Made by a program: the position numbers and the translations under genes | The notes under the pieces: model-generated | What the model was told of the DNA's origin: nothing | The model's input: only the letters and a program-made list of their open reading frames with translations | Database searches by the model: none | Shown here: piece by piece, positions 16,236-24,181 of the stretch | How the letters are laid out: every line of letters begins with the position of its first letter | Position numbering within the stretch: position 1 is the stretch's first letter | Assembly (NCBI RefSeq): GCF_014773225.1 | Contig: NZ_JACXAJ010000003.1 | Coordinates: 186,001-250,000, forward strand | Direction of reading: 5' to 3' | Length of the DNA: 64,000 nucleotides | Source of the DNA: Pontibacter aquaedesilientis | Lineage (GTDB): Bacteria > Bacteroidota > Bacteroidia > Cytophagales > Hymenobacteraceae

Positions 16236-17735
16236 ATGCCTATGCGTCTTTTTATACTGCTTCTGTTCCTGCTCACGACCTATGCTGGTTTGGCACAGGT
16301 TAGCGTACCTGCCCGGGAACGCAGCTGCGCCACAGACAGCTACCTGGAAGTGATGAAGCAACAGGACCCGGGCTTTGAGCAACGCTACAAACTGACCCTG
16401 GAGGCCGTGCAGCAGGCCATGCGCCAACGCCCAGCAGGTCAGCACTTACGCCAGGCGACCGTCACGGTGCCGGTGGTTTTCCATGTGGTGTATAACAAAC
16501 AAGGCGAGAACATCCGCGACGAGCAGATATTATCGCAGCTGGCTGTGCTCAACGAGGACTTCCGGCGCATGAATGCCGACACAACCAATACCCCTGCCTA
16601 CTTCCGATCCCTTGCTGCCGATACACAGATAGAATTCTGCCTGGCAATTGTGGACCCTCAGGGTAACCCCACTACCGGTATCACCCGCACACAAACATCG
16701 AAGGAAAGCTTCAGCTTTTTCTCAGACCTGGTAAAGTCTACTGCCAATGGCGGGATAGACGGTTGGGACCATACCCAGTACCTGAACATCTGGATCTGTA
16801 ACCTGAGTAACGATGAACTCGGCTATTCCTCTTCTCCAGGTGCGACTCCCAGCCGCGATGGTGTTGTGCTGCACCACCGTTCAGTGGGGGCTGCTCCCTT
16901 CAATACCAGCATGTGGGCTTTTAACCTGGGTCGTACGGCCACGCACGAAATCGGCCACTGGCTTGGGCTCAAGCATATCTGGGGCCTGGGCATCACCTGC
17001 AGAGACTCCGACGACATAGACGATACGCCTAACCAACTCAGCGAAACAGTAGGCTGCCCTGACGGGATCAGGCTCTCATGCGACAACGGGCCCAATGGGA
17101 ACATGTGGCAAAACTACATGGACTATACCAATGATGCCTGCATGAACCTCTTCACCGCCGGACAGGCCACATACATGCAAAGCGTCTTGCAGTCTGCCCG
17201 CAGTTATGTCTATGCCTCGGTTGCCTGCACCGGCGAACTCCGTTCCCGCTTCCAGGTTGCCCAGCCAGGAGACACTTTGGTTGCTGTTGGGGATCAGGTA
17301 CAGTTTCAGGGATCGTTTGCGGGATTTAAGCCCACAGCCTGGCTATGGCATTTCGAAGGCGGCACACCCGCTACATCCACCGAACAGAACCCCACGGTCA
17401 GGTATAGCCGTCCGGGCAATTACCGGGTCTCGCTCACTACTTCCAACGAGAACATGAGCCATACCTTGGAGAAGGAGGACTACATTTATGTAACGCCTAA
17501 TGACGTGAGGGTATACCCTAATCCGGCGTCGGGTTTCATCACCATTGAGCAAGCCGCCCGCCAGGAGGTACTGCAGGTTGAGTTGATTAACCGCTACGGG
17601 CAGGCGATGCTAAAGGAGCAGGTGCAGGACAGGGTTCTCCGACTGGATGTGCAAGGATTGCCGGCAGGTATGTATATCCTCCGCATGGCCAGCACCAACG
17701 GACTGCGTACAGAAAAAGTCAGCATATTGAAGTAG
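16236..17735 (+). CDS. M43 (pappalysin-like) zinc metalloprotease with PKD and T9SS domains
   Basis: A 499-residue secreted protease. The signal peptide (M-R-L-F-I-L-L-L-F-L-L-T) ends at A-G-L-A-Q. The protease domain spans about 70-325, with the zinc motif H-E-I-G-H-W-L-G-L-K-H (H-E-x-x-H-x-x-G-x-x-H) and a downstream N-Y-M-D-Y Met-turn. A PKD domain follows at about 345-420 (W-L-W-H-F-E-G-G-T-P, then Y-R-V-S-L-T). The last ~75 residues are a T9SS type A sorting domain (V-Y-P-N-P-A-S-G, L-P-A-G-M-Y-I-L-R-M). It should be exported through T9SS as an extracellular peptidase. Substrates are unknown. Confidence 0.93.
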   Translation: MPMRLFILLLFLLTTYAGLAQVSVPARERSCATDSYLEVMKQQDPGFEQRYKLTLEAVQQAMRQRPAGQHLRQATVTVPVVFHVVYNKQGENIRDEQILSQLAVLNEDFRRMNADTTNTPAYFRSLAADTQIEFCLAIVDPQGNPTTGITRTQTSKESFSFFSDLVKSTANGGIDGWDHTQYLNIWICNLSNDELGYSSSPGATPSRDGVVLHHRSVGAAPFNTSMWAFNLGRTATHEIGHWLGLKHIWGLGITCRDSDDIDDTPNQLSETVGCPDGIRLSCDNGPNGNMWQNYMDYTNDACMNLFTAGQATYMQSVLQSARSYVYASVACTGELRSRFQVAQPGDTLVAVGDQVQFQGSFAGFKPTAWLWHFEGGTPATSTEQNPTVRYSRPGNYRVSLTTSNENMSHTLEKEDYIYVTPNDVRVYPNPASGFITIEQAARQEVLQVELINRYGQAMLKEQVQDRVLRLDVQGLPAGMYILRMASTNGLRTEKVSILK

Positions 17736-17761
17736 CTAGGTCTTCCTAGCCCCAACATTTG

Positions 17762-18187
17762 CTAATACCCCTCTCCCTGCAGTGTTACGACCACTGTGCG
17801 CTTGGAGGCGCGATCACGGTGCTCACACAGATAGACTCCTTGCCAGGTACCCAGATTGAAAGAGCCGTCTGAGATCGGCACCGAAACAGAGCTGCCCAAT
17901 ATGGCTGCCTTCAAGTGAGCTGGCATGTCGTCCGGGCCTTCCAAGGTATGGCGGTAGTATGGGGCGTTTTCGGGTACCATGTGGTTGAAGTGGCTCTCGA
18001 AATCCTGGCGCACGGTGGGGTCTGCGTCTTCGTTAATGGTCAGGCTGGCGGAAGTATGCTTGATGAAAATGTGCGCCAGGCCCACCTTATAGCTCTCCAG
18101 CTCAGGAAGCTGCGCAGTCAGCAGGTCGGTGATCAGGTGAAAGCCGCGTTTCACGGCTGGCAGTCTTATCTCTTTTTGAAACCACAT
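17762..18187 (-). CDS. YjbQ-family protein (secondary thiamine-phosphate synthase-like)
   Basis: A 141-residue protein of the YjbQ/UPF0047 family. Typical blocks are G-L-A-H-I-F-I-K-H-T-S-A-S-L-T-I-N-E-D-A-D-P, Y-R-H-T-L-E-G-P-D-D-M-P-A-H-L-K and L-G-T-W-Q-G-V-Y-L-C-E-H-R. Conserved His, Asp and Glu residues line the putative active site. Some members show weak thiamine-phosphate synthase activity, but the true role is unsettled. The gene ends facing the metalloprotease gene; upstream of its start lies inverted-arm element A. Confidence 0.93.
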   Translation of the reverse strand: MWFQKEIRLPAVKRGFHLITDLLTAQLPELESYKVGLAHIFIKHTSASLTINEDADPTVRQDFESHFNHMVPENAPYYRHTLEGPDDMPAHLKAAILGSSVSVPISDGSFNLGTWQGVYLCEHRDRASKRTVVVTLQGEGY

Positions 18188-18192
18188 AGCTT

Positions 18193-18420
18193 TTTGAATT
18201 AGTGATTGTGTGAATGAGCGATTGAGTGAATTTTGAATGAGTGACTGAGTGAATGAGCGGATGAGTGAGTGAGTTAGTGATTGAGTGAGTTAGTGAAATG
18301 AAATTATGCGCTTTTATAACGAATAATTAAAGGAGCAGCCATATTATAAAAGCATTTCCTCAGGGCGTTCGCATATTTAACTCCCATTCACTCAGTCACT
18401 CAATCACTTATTCACTCATT
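18193..18420. repeat. Inverted-arm element A (GAGTGAATGAGTGA arrays)
   Basis: The left arm (18193-18299) is a degenerate array of GAGTGA/GAATGA words. The right arm (18384-18420) is the same kind of array on the opposite strand. A perfect 17-bp pair is seen: 18239-18255 with 18385-18401. The core holds a nested pair GCTTTTATAA (about 18310-18319)/TTATAAAAGC (about 18344-18353). The element fills the whole gap between the start of the yjbQ-like gene and the stop of the next gene on the same strand. Confidence 0.85.
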
Positions 18421-18424
18421 TCAC

Positions 18425-19795
18425 CTAGTCTATTGTACGCTCGAAAGCGCCTATATCTGGCTTCGTGGTGCTTCGGGTTTTACCTTTGATGTCTTTGCTT
18501 ATACCTGGCAGGGGCAGGGCGGCTCCGCTGGCAGGTGAGAGGGTATCGAGGCTAAAGTTTTGTTTCCGCACTTCCTTAAACTTAGGGTCTACGTTCAGGA
18601 TGTTGCCATTTGTATTCAAGGTGCTTTTATAAGCTTCCGTGCGGAGTATATTATGCGAAATATCCGCTGTGATAGTCCCATCCAACAGCACTTCGTTTAT
18701 GTAGTTCGAGCCATCGCCATACACCATGCTGTTGACCAGGCGCAATTGGGTGGGTTGGTTCTTTATATTGGTCCCCGGAACATAATCTGCCACTACAAAA
18801 GCCGGGGTTTCGCGCTGCAAGCGATTCTCATAATTTACGATAGTGGAGTAGAGCACTTCGTAATTGCCACCGCCCAGCCCTCCGAAGCCGTACTGCCCGC
18901 AGTTATGGATGAGCGTGTTCACCACTTTCACATCAGAGGTAAAGGCTACAATCCCGTCCAGAAAAGCATACTGAATAACACACCCTTCCACTAATGTCCC
19001 TGTTTTACCAGGATTGCCGATGCGCAGACCGCGCATGGTGTTGCGTATATCTGCGTAACGGATAAGGTTGTTTTCGCTTGTGGCCAACAGTCTTATACCT
19101 TCCCATTGTCCCGGCGCATTGGCGTATTGCGGTTCGCGCCTTACCCCACCAAAACTCACCCGCTCTTCCGGTGTGCCCTCTACCCGGAGCGTGCCGCTTA
19201 CCAGTAGCACCGCCTTGTTGCCGGCAAATATGCGGGCTCCCTTTTCAATGGTGAGCGTAGCGCCCTGACGTACCAATATCGTATCGAGGAGCACATGCGG
19301 CTTGCCGGCCGGCCAGGTTGTGTTGCCAATCACACTTTTGCGGTGGAATACAGCGTCTTGTCCGTAAGCCACCAGTTTCACGTTCTGCTGGTTGCCATTG
19401 GTGCTGAACAGGATAGAGTCCGCCACCAGGAAAGGCAGGTTTTTGTTAGCCGGGTTTACGTTGACACTCACCAGAATGTATAGACTATCCTTGCCGCGCA
19501 ACTGCAGGTTGTTGACCACAGGGCTCTCCAGACCATTGACGATAAGCTTGTAAGGCGATGAACTGCCCCCGGCCAGGTTAATGCTGCTAATGCGCACTGC
19601 ATTTTTATTGGGGTTGTATACCTTGAGTCGGCGGGTTGCACTGCCCTGCGCCACAAACACCGTATCGAACAGCAATGTGTCGGCTGAGAAACGCAGCGTC
19701 GCCTCCGGATCGGTTGTGACGACCTCATCCTTGGGTTCGCAGCCAAGCATCGACAGCAGGAAGAGCAGGGGCAGTATGGCAAGGAGGTATTTCAA
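18425..19795 (-). CDS. Lipoprotein with right-handed beta-helix
   Basis: A 456-residue lipoprotein read from a TTG start (no ATG fits). The signal is M-K-Y-L-L-A-I-L-P-L-L-F with lipobox S-M-L-G-C. Residues about 30-130 look like an Ig-like/choice-of-anchor domain (F-D-T-V-F-V-A-Q-G-S-A-T-R-R-L-K-V-Y-N). From about 150 to 430 the sequence repeats short hydrophobic rungs (I-R-Y-A-D-I-R-N-T, V-V-N-T-L-I-H-N-C-G, Y-S-T-I-V-N-Y) typical of a parallel beta-helix. It ends in A-F-E-R-T-I-D. Beta-helix lipoproteins often bind polysaccharide, but no catalytic residues are identified. Confidence 0.82.
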   Translation of the reverse strand: MKYLLAILPLLFLLSMLGCEPKDEVVTTDPEATLRFSADTLLFDTVFVAQGSATRRLKVYNPNKNAVRISSINLAGGSSSPYKLIVNGLESPVVNNLQLRGKDSLYILVSVNVNPANKNLPFLVADSILFSTNGNQQNVKLVAYGQDAVFHRKSVIGNTTWPAGKPHVLLDTILVRQGATLTIEKGARIFAGNKAVLLVSGTLRVEGTPEERVSFGGVRREPQYANAPGQWEGIRLLATSENNLIRYADIRNTMRGLRIGNPGKTGTLVEGCVIQYAFLDGIVAFTSDVKVVNTLIHNCGQYGFGGLGGGNYEVLYSTIVNYENRLQRETPAFVVADYVPGTNIKNQPTQLRLVNSMVYGDGSNYINEVLLDGTITADISHNILRTEAYKSTLNTNGNILNVDPKFKEVRKQNFSLDTLSPASGAALPLPGISKDIKGKTRSTTKPDIGAFERTID

Positions 19796-19796
19796 G

Positions 19797-19964
19797 GAGT
19801 GAATGGTTAAATTGTTATATGGTTAAATGGCTGTTATCTTCTGAACGAGATTTAAAAATGGAATTCTATCACTGTTCTTCCAAAGCCTCACAGATATACA
19901 GTGAACATAAACTTTAGATACAGCAATTAACAATTTAACCATCTGACAATTTAACAATTAAAAT
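19797..19964. repeat. Inverted-arm element B (GGTTAAATTGTTA arrays)
   Basis: Left arm 19797-19836 and right arm 19923-19964 carry related words in opposite orientation. A perfect 15-bp pair, ATGGTTAAATTGTTA (19803-19817) and its complement (19928-19942), is visible. The element starts within a few bases of the TTG start codon of the beta-helix lipoprotein gene and ends near the prfA terminator. Confidence 0.85.
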
Positions 19965-19971
19965 AAAAAAA

Positions 19972-20008
19972 AGGAATGCAGCGCAGCTTTCGGCTGCACC
20001 ACATTCCT
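19972..20008 (-). terminator. prfA terminator
   Basis: A two-part stem (AGGAATG/CATTCCT outside, GCAGC/GCTGC inside) is followed on the minus strand by eight T residues. It ends the prfA transcript. Confidence 0.88.
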
Positions 20009-20030
20009 AAATATAGCTTATACAAACAGA

Positions 20031-21107
20031 TTACTCTGCGGTAGCACCTTCTTTCAGACGCTCAGAGTTCTCTGCTATACGCAGTTGTTCTACAAAGTCC
20101 TCGATACCGCCATCCATCACACTAGGCAGGTTGTACACGGTATACCCAATGCGGTGATCCGTCACACGGCCCTGCGGGTAGTTGTAGGTACGGATCTTGT
20201 CGGAGCGGTCGCCGCTGCCTACCATGCTCTTGCGCTGGGCACCTTCAGCTTCCAGCTTCTTGGCAAGTTCCTGCTCATAAATACGCGAACGCAGTACGGC
20301 AAGGGCTTTGTCGAAGTTCTTGAGCTGAGATTTCTGGTCCTGGCACTGGGCTACCAATCCGGTTGGTAAGTGCGTAAGTCGAACGGCTGAGTAGGTCGTG
20401 TTCACCGACTGACCACCCGGGCCTGAAGAACAGAAAAGGTCCTTACGGATATCGTTCATATCCAGGTCGATGTCGAATTCCTCTACCTCCGGCAGTACGA
20501 CTACCGAAGCAACTGAGGTATGTATACGGCCCTGCGTTTCAGTGGCAGGTACACGCTGCACACGGTGCACACCCGACTCAAACTTAAGCTTGCCATACAC
20601 GTCTTCACCCGACATGCCTACAATGATTTCTTTATAACCGCCTGATGTGCCTTCTGTGGCGTCGATCAGTTCGGTGCGCCAGCCCATCTTCTCTGCGAAG
20701 CGGATATACATACGGTACAGGTCACCGGCAAAGATAGAGGCTTCGTCGCCACCGGCACCGGCACGGATCTCCATGATGATGTCTTTGCTGTCATTCGGGT
20801 CTTTCGGGATAAGCAGTTCTTTCAGCAACTCTTCCATTTGCTCGCGCTGCGGCAGCAATTCGTCCAGTTCCTCCTTGGCCATCTCCCGGAAGTCCTCGTC
20901 CTTCTCCGTCGCGATCACCTGTTTGGCGCTGTCGATGTTGCTGAGGATGTTGAGGTACTTTTTATACTCTACTACTATTTTGTCAAGGTCCTTATATTCT
21001 TTATTCAGCGATTTGAATTTCTTCATGTCGCTGGCCACATCAGGCTGGATAAGCAGCTGGCTTACCTCTTCAAACCGGTGATTAATGGCTTCTAATTTAT
21101 CTAACAT
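20031..21107 (-). CDS. prfA: Peptide chain release factor 1
   Basis: A 358-residue RF1, which releases the peptide at UAA and UAG codons. Blocks seen are [16 protein letters not shown] near 110, [11 protein letters not shown], the anticodon-reading P-A-T tripeptide within it, and the catalytic GGQ in [11 protein letters not shown] at about 235. The tail [11 protein letters not shown] is also typical. PAT, rather than SPF, marks this as RF1 and not RF2. Length is normal. It is expressed from a promoter at 21131-21138. Confidence 0.97.
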   Translation of the reverse strand: MLDKLEAINHRFEEVSQLLIQPDVASDMKKFKSLNKEYKDLDKIVVEYKKYLNILSNIDSAKQVIATEKDEDFREMAKEELDELLPQREQMEELLKELLIPKDPNDSKDIIMEIRAGAGGDEASIFAGDLYRMYIRFAEKMGWRTELIDATEGTSGGYKEIIVGMSGEDVYGKLKFESGVHRVQRVPATETQGRIHTSVASVVVLPEVEEFDIDLDMNDIRKDLFCSSGPGGQSVNTTYSAVRLTHLPTGLVAQCQDQKSQLKNFDKALAVLRSRIYEQELAKKLEAEGAQRKSMVGSGDRSDKIRTYNYPQGRVTDHRIGYTVYNLPSVMDGGIEDFVEQLRIAENSERLKEGATAE

Positions 21108-21130
21108 CGCTCTGTTATGGTTTTAAGCTG

Positions 21131-21138
21131 CAAAGATA
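21131..21138 (-). promoter_or_regulatory. Bacteroidota -7 box for prfA
   Basis: Reads TATCTTTG on the minus strand, a full TAnnTTTG match about 24 bp before the prfA ATG. No clear TTTG is seen at -33. Confidence 0.6.
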
Positions 21139-21225
21139 CTAAATTGGCGTTGAAGTAATAAAACATATATGCTGGTTGCAGTTGTTATATTACTGATTTA
21201 TCCTACTACAAATTTGATTCGAAAG

Positions 21226-21921
21226 ATGTTCAAAGCCCGTTCTTTGCTCGCTACTATAACCTTTTGCACAGCCTTTATAGTTTCAGGCTGCGACGTGAAA
21301 ATAAAACCAATAGAGGGAGGCAAGGAGATTGCCCAGGAAGTAGAGCGCCACAAGATCAAGCGGCTCACCCAGGAGGACATTCTCAATGCTGCCCTCAAGC
21401 ACGGCGATTCTATTGTGGTCGTGGCGCAGCGATTGCTGGACACCCGCCTGGCCGAGCAGCTGGAGCAGGGGGGCGTGGCCGCTGCTATACCTTACTGCCA
21501 GCCCGAGAACTACGAAGAGGTGCAAGCGTTGCAGGATAAGTTCGGGGCATTCGCACACCGCACCGCTGGTCGTCTACGAAATCCTCAAAACAGAATGGAC
21601 GATGCTGCAGGTCCTAGGCTTGCCCACTATGCCAAAGGAACAATCGAAGGCCCAATAGTGACTCAAGAGTTGGACAATAACGAATTGCTTTATACCTCAC
21701 CCATCTATGTGCGCAACGAGACCTGCCTGAACTGCCATGGCACTGTTGGCAAAGAGGTAGCAGTTGCAGACTATGAACTGATAAAACAAAAGTATCCACA
21801 AGATCGGGCTATAAACTTCCGGGAAGGTGACCTGCAGGGCATTTGGACCATCAGGTTCGATAAGAAAGAGCTAGTTGCCTTCCTTAACGATCAGCCTAAG
21901 AAAAGCCGCCGCCCACGTTAA
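21226..21921 (+). CDS. DUF3365 haem-binding lipoprotein
   Basis: About 231 residues from Met at 21226 (M-F-K-A-R-S-L-L-A-T-I). The signal ends in lipobox V-S-G-C, so this is an envelope lipoprotein. The DUF3365 (c-type haem) domain is recognised by A-I-P-Y-C, P-Q-N-R-M-D-D, the haem motif C-L-N-C-H-G near 180 (C-x-x-C-H) and the closing block G-D-L-Q-G-I-W-T-I-R-F. DUF3365 often serves as a haem sensor or electron carrier; here it is a stand-alone lipoprotein, so an electron-transfer or redox-sensing role is possible but unproven. Confidence 0.85.
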   Translation: MFKARSLLATITFCTAFIVSGCDVKIKPIEGGKEIAQEVERHKIKRLTQEDILNAALKHGDSIVVVAQRLLDTRLAEQLEQGGVAAAIPYCQPENYEEVQALQDKFGAFAHRTAGRLRNPQNRMDDAAGPRLAHYAKGTIEGPIVTQELDNNELLYTSPIYVRNETCLNCHGTVGKEVAVADYELIKQKYPQDRAINFREGDLQGIWTIRFDKKELVAFLNDQPKKSRRPR

Positions 21922-22003
21922 ACAAAAGGCCTTATTCTATGTTAACGGTCCAAACGACAAGGTATAGGCAGCAGAAGGAACCGTATTTTAAGCCTGAAAC
22001 ATT

Positions 22004-22041
22004 TAACTTTGCACTCAGTAAGATCAGGCTATACCTGATCT
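22004..22041 (+). promoter_or_regulatory. Thioredoxin-gene promoter and leader hairpin
   Basis: TAACTTTG (22004-22011) is a -7 box. The leader then holds an inverted repeat, AGATCAGG (22021-22028)/CCTGATCT (22034-22041), loop CTATA, which contains the recurrent word TATACCTG. This could be a leader hairpin or an operator. Confidence 0.6.
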
Positions 22042-22067
22042 GATGTTTAACCTCTAAAAAGAATAAC

Positions 22068-22388
22068 ATGGCTGTAATAGTAGCAACCGATAACGATTTC
22101 GATAATGTACTCAACTCAAACCAGCATGTAGTAGTGAAATATTACGCCGACTGGTGCGGTAGCTGCCGCTTGTTCTCGCCTAAGTTTAAGCGCATGTCTG
22201 ACGACGAGGCTTTTGCCAACGTGGCTTTTGTGGACGTGAACGCCGAGACCAGCCCGGAGGCCCGAAAACTGGCCGGTGTGACCAACCTGCCGTTCTTCGC
22301 CATTTTTAAGGATGGCAAGCTGGTTGACACCGTAGCCGCCAGCAAGGAGGAAGCCGTACGTGACCTGATTTCCAAACTGACCATTTAA
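22068..22388 (+). CDS. Thioredoxin-family protein
   Basis: A 106-residue thioredoxin fold. The active site is Y-A-D-W-C-G-S-C-R at about residue 28, with C-G-S-C in place of the usual C-G-P-C. The cis-Pro loop appears as T-N-L-P-F-F-A-I-F-K-D-G. It is cytoplasmic (no signal) and probably reduces protein disulfides, although the Ser may shift the redox potential. It sits 6 bp before the DUF6952 gene, a pairing seen in other Bacteroidota. Confidence 0.92.
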   Translation: MAVIVATDNDFDNVLNSNQHVVVKYYADWCGSCRLFSPKFKRMSDDEAFANVAFVDVNAETSPEARKLAGVTNLPFFAIFKDGKLVDTVAASKEEAVRDLISKLTI

Positions 22389-22394
22389 GTACCC

Positions 22395-22637
22395 ATGAAA
22401 ATACCCGCAATCAAGAAATTAGTAGAAACACAATCACTGGATGAGTTGATGGCCGCTGAGGCCGCCATTGTTGACGAGCAGCCACTTGCCATTGAGGTAG
22501 AAGGCGACGACGAAGGCGAGCAGCTGACGCATGTGCTAGCAGCTGTCTGGATCATGAACTACATGCAGGACAATGGCGCTGACTTTAAAACGTCACTCCG
22601 CGAATACACGAAGAAGGTGCGCGTGTCTATCAGCTAG
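22395..22637 (+). CDS. DUF6952-like small protein
   Basis: An 80-residue acidic cytoplasmic protein. The blocks I-K-K-L-V-E-T-Q-S-L-D-E-L, A-I-E-V-E-G-D-D-E-G-E-Q-L-T-H and A-A-V-W-I-M fit a small Bacteroidota family placed directly after thioredoxin genes. It starts 6 bp after the thioredoxin stop and shares its transcript and terminator. The function is unknown, but the fixed pairing suggests a partner or substrate of the thioredoxin. Confidence 0.75.
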   Translation: MKIPAIKKLVETQSLDELMAAEAAIVDEQPLAIEVEGDDEGEQLTHVLAAVWIMNYMQDNGADFKTSLREYTKKVRVSIS

Positions 22638-22664
22638 GCGTGTTGCTTATACCATTTTAAACGA

Positions 22665-22698
22665 ACAGCGGCCCGGGGTCTATACCTCGGGCCGCTGT
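22665..22698. terminator. Bidirectional terminator between convergent genes
   Basis: An 11-bp stem (ACAGCGGCCCG, 22665-22675, with 22688-22698) lies between the thioredoxin operon and the TetR gene. Confidence 0.85.
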
Positions 22699-22720
22699 GT
22701 ATTTATAGGTTAATCAGGAC

Positions 22721-23332
22721 TTATATATTGTGTCTGGAGAAGAATTGCTCTGCCTGCTTTCCGCCTACTTCGGTGCAGATGCCTCGCACATAGTACAGGT
22801 ATATGCTTCGGAAAACTTCGGCTAAATCATACCTGTCTGGCGGGAACACCATAGGATTGATCATCATGAAGAATTGCTCGAGTAGAATTTTGGTAACCAA
22901 CTGCAGGTTGATGTCCTTGCGGAAGTACCCCTGCAGGATGCCCCTGTTCAGTATATCAGCATTGACGTGCTGATTGTTGCTGTTTACAAAATCCATGGTC
23001 AATCCCCAGGCTTCTGGATAATTGTTCTGCATATCTGAGATATAGACAGGATTGATCTCCCGCATCTTTCTTATACCGTCTTGCAGCAGCATCATAATCT
23101 CCTCCACAGGGGAGTTTGCATTCGCCAGTAACTTCACCTGTTCACGCTTCTGCTCTTCAATGTCGAACAAGGTCACTTGTCTTACCATATCGGCCCGGTT
23201 GCGAAACAACTCATTGAATGTAGACTGACGGATATCGAGTTTCCTGATAAGCTCTTCATCGGTGTGTGACTCAATGCCTTCCCGCTTGAAAAACTGGAGG
23301 AGCTCGCTCAATATAGTATCTATAAAAATCAT
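22721..23332 (-). CDS. TetR-family transcriptional regulator
   Basis: A 203-residue regulator. The N-terminal helix-turn-helix (residues about 20-60) reads S-H-T-D-E-E-L-I-R-K-L-D-I-R-Q-S-T-F-N-E, with a Phe in place of the usual Tyr in the recognition helix, so the family assignment is by fold. The remaining helices form a ligand-binding domain (I-L-L-E-Q-F-F-M-M-I-N, Y-L-Y-Y-V-R-G). It lies downstream of the carotenoid genes on the same strand with a 165-bp gap; control of them is possible but not shown. Confidence 0.82.
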   Translation of the reverse strand: MIFIDTILSELLQFFKREGIESHTDEELIRKLDIRQSTFNELFRNRADMVRQVTLFDIEEQKREQVKLLANANSPVEEIMMLLQDGIRKMREINPVYISDMQNNYPEAWGLTMDFVNSNNQHVNADILNRGILQGYFRKDINLQLVTKILLEQFFMMINPMVFPPDRYDLAEVFRSIYLYYVRGICTEVGGKQAEQFFSRHNI

Positions 23333-23497
23333 AATCTAATTCTGTTCCTCCTTACTGAAAAGGAGCGTATAAGCTGCTTACGTAAATCCATTTAGAATGT
23401 ATTGCCTAAATTTCGCGGCGGCCTTCCAATCTTAACAAGCAAAGGTAGGGCATAGCTTAGGAACCTGCAAGGCTATACCTGCCACAACATGTTATAC

Positions 23498-24181
23498 TTA
23501 CAGAAAAAGATAGAGGGTAACGAAGAACAGCATCTGCACCAGGTATACGTATGGTGCCAGTCGGTTTTGCTTGTAGAAATCGCCCCGCTGGAAATAAACC
23601 TGCAATAAAACCGACAGCCCCAGCCATCCGGCGTAATTTGAGAAGGGTATCCGGTTTCCTGCCCAGTCCCAAAAATCGAATCGCATAGCTACCGGCTCTA
23701 TAAAGAAGTCTAGCCCCACCATAAGCAGTGCGGCAAGTATGGCTTTGCCCAGCCAATGCAAGGGAGTATCTTTCACCAGATGCCCGGTCGTGTAAACCAG
23801 CATAAGCCAGTTGAGTCCTATGAGCAAGGGCACGTCGAACAGCTTTATACCTAGAGCCTCTCCGTAGGCATAGTCTCCAAACAGCAGGCCGGTATGCACC
23901 CCGACCACTTCGGACAGAAAGCCAACCACCATCACGACTACAGCAAAAAGCGCAAATGGCAAATTCCAGCGCCTGTGGAAAGCAAACAGCAGCCCGTTTG
24001 TCAGCAATAGGTTGAGTGGCGTGAGTTTTTGAAATTTCTCAGGTTCGCCGCTGAACAGCAAGCCCCAAAGTCCTACCGCATGAAAGATAACCAGCACACC
24101 CAAGGCCAGGGCGAAGGCGTAAGGCTTCAGGCGCTGTTGCAACGGAATCGCTGGCAGATATGTCTTGACGGTGTCAGGCAT
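23498..24181 (-). CDS. cruF: CruF-type carotenoid 1,2-hydratase
   Basis: A 227-residue membrane protein with about six helices, of the DUF422 family. Typical blocks are F-L-S-E-V-V-G-V-H-T-G-L-L-F-G-D-Y-A-Y-G, G-L-N-W-L-M-L-V-Y and F-I-E-P-V-A-M-R-F-D-F-W-D-W. The Asp/Glu/Trp-rich P-V-A-M-R-F-D-F-W motif is a family mark. CruF proteins add water across the end double bond of acyclic carotenoids, giving 1'-OH groups. Its start overlaps the end of crtD by eight bases, so the two are translationally coupled, matching the hydroxylation-then-desaturation order of the pathway. Confidence 0.88.
   Translation of the reverse strand: MPDTVKTYLPAIPLQQRLKPYAFALALGVLVIFHAVGLWGLLFSGEPEKFQKLTPLNLLLTNGLLFAFHRRWNLPFALFAVVVMVVGFLSEVVGVHTGLLFGDYAYGEALGIKLFDVPLLIGLNWLMLVYTTGHLVKDTPLHWLGKAILAALLMVGLDFFIEPVAMRFDFWDWAGNRIPFSNYAGWLGLSVLLQVYFQRGDFYKQNRLAPYVYLVQMLFFVTLYLFL

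Noticed and set aside
18193..18420. CRISPR array in the GAGTGA repeats
   Set aside because: Units are short, degenerate and without spacers of fixed length, and arms are inverted to each other; no cas genes are near.
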